DNA of 64,000 bases. It comes from Clostridiaceae bacterium Marseille-Q4143 (lineage in GTDB: Bacteria > Bacillota > Clostridia > Lachnospirales > Lachnospiraceae). Every line of letters starts with the position of its first letter. The first letter of the stretch is position 1. A program made the position numbers and the translations under genes. Below, in pieces: positions 61,091 through 64,000 of the stretch. The stretch lies in contig CP073693.1 in the NCBI GenBank assembly GCA_018228645.1, positions 3,110,416 to 3,174,415 of the forward strand, read 5' to 3'. The notes under the pieces were generated by a model. That model did no database searches and was not told where the DNA came from. It was given only the letters and a program-made list of their open reading frames with translations.

Positions 61091-62044
61091 CTATTTCTCT
61101 AATTTGTTTACCGGCCAGCTTACCGATTTTCCTGTTAATACTTCGTCAATACCAATTCCTGCATGAACTGCCATATTGTCGAAACTTTCATACGAATGCG
61201 CTCCACAATGCGGACTCAAAATTACATTCTTCAATCCCAAAAGCGGATTATCTTCCTTCGGTGGCTCAGATGAAAGCACATCCAGAGCTGCCCCTTTAAT
61301 TATACCTGTCGTCAGCGCCTGATAAAGATCTTCTTCATTTACAACCTCTCCTCTGGCGCAATTTACCAGAAATGCTCCCGGCTTCATAAGGGACAGATAC
61401 TTCATATTTACACTGCCCTTTGTTTCCGGTGTTGCCGGACAATGCAGAGAGACAAAATCAGAACGTTTATAAAGTTCTTCCAGAGAATCCACCATCTCTA
61501 CATATTCGGGCACTGCATCTTTCGGGATATATGCATCAAATCCAATAACCTTCATATCCAAACCCAGTGCAACCTTTTTTGCCACATAGCGTCCAATTCG
61601 CCCAAGTCCGACAATACCCACGGTCTTACCACTTAGTCCGGTCATACGAACGCGATTTCTGGACTCCCAATCATGGTTTCTTACATTCTCATCCATCTCA
61701 ACAATATGATGAGCCAACGCCATAATAAACGCAACCGCATGTTCTGCTACAGATTCCGAGTTGGAAAGCGGACCATTCGTCACCTGAATGCCAAGCTCTG
61801 TTGCCGCCTGAACATCTATATTGTCAACGCCCACTCCATGTCTGGACACAACCTTCAGATTCTTTCCGGCTTCCAGTACTTTTCTGGTAACGGGCGCCGT
61901 TCTGATCAGGATTGCATCACAATCAGTTACTTCTTTTGCTATGGTTTCTTCATCCGCAGCAGAGCCCATTTTAATCTCATATCCTTTATCCAAGAGAAAT
62001 TTCTTTCCGGCTTCAGCGATATCCTGTGGAATTAATACCTTCAT
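61091..62044 (-). CDS. D-2-hydroxyacid dehydrogenase (NAD-dependent)
   Basis: A 317-residue dehydrogenase of the SerA-like family. The Rossmann fold carries VGIVGLGRIGRYVAKKVALG. The catalytic residues are Arg in LVNCARGEVVNEEDL, Glu in LSSEPPKEDNPL and His in VILSPHCGAHS. It interconverts a 2-keto acid and a D-2-hydroxyacid with NADH. It lies 25 bases after the DapA-family gene. The substrate is inferred to be an intermediate of the same pathway. Confidence 0.88.
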   Translation of the reverse strand: MKVLIPQDIAEAGKKFLLDKGYEIKMGSAADEETIAKEVTDCDAILIRTAPVTRKVLEAGKNLKVVSRHGVGVDNIDVQAATELGIQVTNGPLSNSESVAEHAVAFIMALAHHIVEMDENVRNHDWESRNRVRMTGLSGKTVGIVGLGRIGRYVAKKVALGLDMKVIGFDAYIPKDAVPEYVEMVDSLEELYKRSDFVSLHCPATPETKGSVNMKYLSLMKPGAFLVNCARGEVVNEEDLYQALTTGIIKGAALDVLSSEPPKEDNPLLGLKNVILSPHCGAHSYESFDNMAVHAGIGIDEVLTGKSVSWPVNKLEK

Positions 62045-62069
62045 CTTACAATTCCTCCATCAAAATTTA

Positions 62070-62969
62070 TTATTTCAGAATCTCCATCTCAATGAGAACT
62101 TTCTTTAACTGCGCTTTCTCTTCAGTGGTCATGATACCGGTCGGCATAGCACACGGTCCAGCCTCAATACCCAGAAGTTCCAGAGCCTCTTTGATAACAG
62201 TCGGGAAGGAACCAAGACCAAAAGCAATTCTAAGGGGAAGTAATTTATACTGAGCTTCCAATGCGCCCTCTAAATCTCCTTCCTGATACTTATTGTAAAT
62301 AGAAGAAACAAGTTTTGGAGCAACATTGGCAGTTGCAGCAACCGCACCAGTTGCACCATAAGACAGTGCACCATAAATCAGACTGTCTCTTCCCATCATC
62401 ATATGGAAATCTTTTCCTGCTCTCGTCGTCTTATTGATAATATCCGCCGTATTAGTCAGATCACCAGTAGAATCCTTCATACCTACAATATTGGAAATAT
62501 CTGCAAGTTTCGCCACTGTGTTTGGTTTGATTGTAATATGAGTCTTCGGTGCATTATCATACAGAATGATATTCATGTCTGTGCTGTTCGCAATTGATGC
62601 AAAATGATTGTACACCTCGTCCTGTGTCAGGCTGATGAAATATGGCGTCAGAACACTGATTGCATCGATTCCGCCAACTTTTTCAGCAATATGTACCAGA
62701 TCAATTGACTGTCTGGTTCCAATCGCATTGGCTCCTGCATATACTGGGACTCTGCCAGCCACCTGATCTACCGTTGCTTCCAGAACCTCCTGATATTCCT
62801 TCGGAGTTACCGCATAGAATTCTGCGGTCGTTCCCATTGCAAAGATTCCGTGCACGCCACCATCAATCATATAATCAATTAATTTTCTAAGTGCCGGAAT
62901 ATTAACGCTTCCCTCCTTTGTCATCGGGGTAATCATTGCCGGCAAAACTCCTCTAGGTACAAATCCCAT
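62070..62969 (-). CDS. DapA/NanA-superfamily aldolase or dehydratase
   Basis: A 299-residue TIM-barrel protein. The Schiff-base lysine is in IVGMKDSTGD, the catalytic tyrosine in IILYDNAPKTH, and the loop GTTAEFYAV replaces the GTTGE of DapA. The family splits into dihydrodipicolinate synthase, N-acetylneuraminate lyase, keto-deoxy sugar-acid aldolases and KDG dehydratase; the neighbours favour a sugar-acid role rather than lysine synthesis. It may cleave a 2-keto-3-deoxy acid. It follows TctA by 59 bases. Confidence 0.85.
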   Translation of the reverse strand: MGFVPRGVLPAMITPMTKEGSVNIPALRKLIDYMIDGGVHGIFAMGTTAEFYAVTPKEYQEVLEATVDQVAGRVPVYAGANAIGTRQSIDLVHIAEKVGGIDAISVLTPYFISLTQDEVYNHFASIANSTDMNIILYDNAPKTHITIKPNTVAKLADISNIVGMKDSTGDLTNTADIINKTTRAGKDFHMMMGRDSLIYGALSYGATGAVAATANVAPKLVSSIYNKYQEGDLEGALEAQYKLLPLRIAFGLGSFPTVIKEALELLGIEAGPCAMPTGIMTTEEKAQLKKVLIEMEILK

Positions 62970-63028
62970 TTTTCATTTCCTCCTAAATCATATATTATTA
63001 TTTTTGAATCACACAAAGGTGATTATCA

Positions 63029-64000
63029 TCATTTTTTGGCATTTTTAATACTTTTATAAATACTAAGGGCAATTGATACAAACGCAATCATCAGGAACAC
63101 CAGTGAAATTGGTCTTGTAAAGAACGGAGTGATACTTCCGTTGCTTAATGACAGCGCTCTTCTCAAATAAGTTTCCGTATATTCCGCAAGAATAAATCCT
63201 AAGATCAAAGGCGGAATGGAGAACTTTAATCTCTGCAATACAAATGCGAAAATACCGCATCCAACCATTGCATATACATCAAACAGCCGATTGTTATCAG
63301 CGAAAGCACCTACAACACAAAGGCATACGATAATTGGTAACAGGATATTTTTCGGAATAGACAACAATCTAACAAAAACACGGATGCCCAAAAATTCCAT
63401 TACAAGCATTGCGATATTTGCTACAATCAATGCAGCGAAGATAGCGTATACCATATTGCCATTATTCTGGAAAAGTAACGGTCCTGGCTGAATACCATGA
63501 ATCATCAGCCCTCCCAGTAACATGGCTGTTACCGTATCTCCCGGTATACCAAGGGTCAGAAGCGGAATCAACGCTCCACCGATGGATGCGTTATTGGAAG
63601 TCTCCGATGCCACAATACCTCCCATACATCCTTTTCCATACTCTTCTTTGTTTTTAGCCTGTGATTTTGCAACCGCATATGCAATCATATTTGATGTGCC
63701 GCCGCCAATACCCGGCAAAATTCCAATGCCCACACCAATTGCAGCTGAACGAACCATATTTACGGCTTCTGCTCCGAATTCTTTCATACTGAAGCCGAAA
63801 CCTTTCATCTTAAAACTTTTAACATCGTTCTGACTTACTTTCACTTTGTTGCCAGCCTCAGAGATAACCTCCGAGATTGCATAGAAACCTATCATGACAG
63901 ACAAAAGTGCCAGCCCATTATTCAGCATATTGCTGCCAAAAGTAAATCTTTTTACACTGTCAATCGGTGCGACTCCGATCATTGCCAATGTAAATCCAAT
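63029..64000 (-). CDS. TctA-family permease, C-terminal part (gene continues beyond the window)
   Basis: A large membrane subunit of a tripartite tricarboxylate transporter. The text begins inside the protein with IGFTLAMIGVAPIDSVKRFT and runs to the C-terminus (323 residues of about 500 expected), with FGAEAVNMVRSAAIGVGIGI and GILPGIGGGTSNMIAYAVAK as signatures. It pairs with TctB and a TctC binding protein, which should lie upstream outside the window. It probably brings in the acid that the following enzymes degrade. Confidence 0.9.
   Translation of the reverse strand: MGFTLAMIGVAPIDSVKRFTFGSNMLNNGLALLSVMIGFYAISEVISEAGNKVKVSQNDVKSFKMKGFGFSMKEFGAEAVNMVRSAAIGVGIGILPGIGGGTSNMIAYAVAKSQAKNKEEYGKGCMGGIVASETSNNASIGGALIPLLTLGIPGDTVTAMLLGGLMIHGIQPGPLLFQNNGNMVYAIFAALIVANIAMLVMEFLGIRVFVRLLSIPKNILLPIIVCLCVVGAFADNNRLFDVYAMVGCGIFAFVLQRLKFSIPPLILGFILAEYTETYLRRALSLSNGSITPFFTRPISLVFLMIAFVSIALSIYKSIKNAKK

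Overview
The window looks like a chromosomal segment of an anaerobic, spore-forming Firmicute of the Lachnospiraceae type. The evidence is gene content and style: a GerW/YtfJ sporulation protein, Asp23 and a FakA-like DAK2 protein, small conserved Lachnospiraceae hypotheticals, a T-box-controlled transporter, strong GGAGG ribosome sites and moderate GC in the core. Almost every real gene lies on the minus strand; the few plus-strand genes are mobile elements or orphans. I name no species.

Layout. 1-3900: the end of a PP2C-like gene start, a prepilin peptidase and a tryptophan-type ABC transporter (substrate-binding protein, permease, ATPase) preceded by a strong promoter and a T-box leader whose specifier position reads TGG. 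3900-6300: a 167-bp inverted-repeat element, a coiled-coil protein, a NUDIX hydrolase and a truncated AAA-ATPase.

6350-27100 is an AT-rich accessory island. Its main part is one co-directional minus-strand operon (about 17,140 down to 6,353). The operon carries a TerY-P type signalling triad (von Willebrand A protein, PP2C phosphatase, protein kinase with a cysteine cluster and membrane tail). Around the triad sit two tiny zinc proteins, a membrane HEXXH metallopeptidase, a protein resembling a catalytically dead transglutaminase, SH3 and DUF4203-type membrane proteins and a metallophosphoesterase. Several small genes in it carry single inactivating changes. Beside it lie an IS66 remnant flanked by inverted copies of part of the operon, a decayed OmpA-like gene, a 1471-residue NB-ARC/STAND ATPase with about 23 BspA-type leucine-rich repeats, an IS256 element, and a zinc-ribbon/JAB pair cut short by that IS. 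A 19-bp palindrome (AGTCGCA-N5-TGCGACT) occurs once upstream of the TerY-P operon and once upstream of the NLR-like gene. This suggests that both are under one regulator and may form one stress or phage-response module.

27,170-56,900 is conserved core: YqeY, a CBS protein, cardiolipin synthase, MscS, a divergent LigA, RluB-type synthase, tRNA-Arg(CCG), RNase HI, a FakA/Asp23 pair, L28, GerW, a PBP/FtsW pair, U32 peptidase, ZapA, RuvBA, DnaJ, NadR, YitT, S1, IspH, Cmk, an HI0933-type flavoprotein and shikimate kinase. 56,900-57,310 holds a long perfect hairpin and a tnpC remnant of an IS66 element.

57,321-64,000 is a catabolic operon for an unidentified hydroxy or sugar acid: split UxaA/SuyAB-type lyase subunits, an AEC carrier, a LarA-like nickel-pincer isomerase, a D-2-hydroxyacid dehydrogenase, a DapA-family aldolase/dehydratase and a TctA permease that runs off the right edge.
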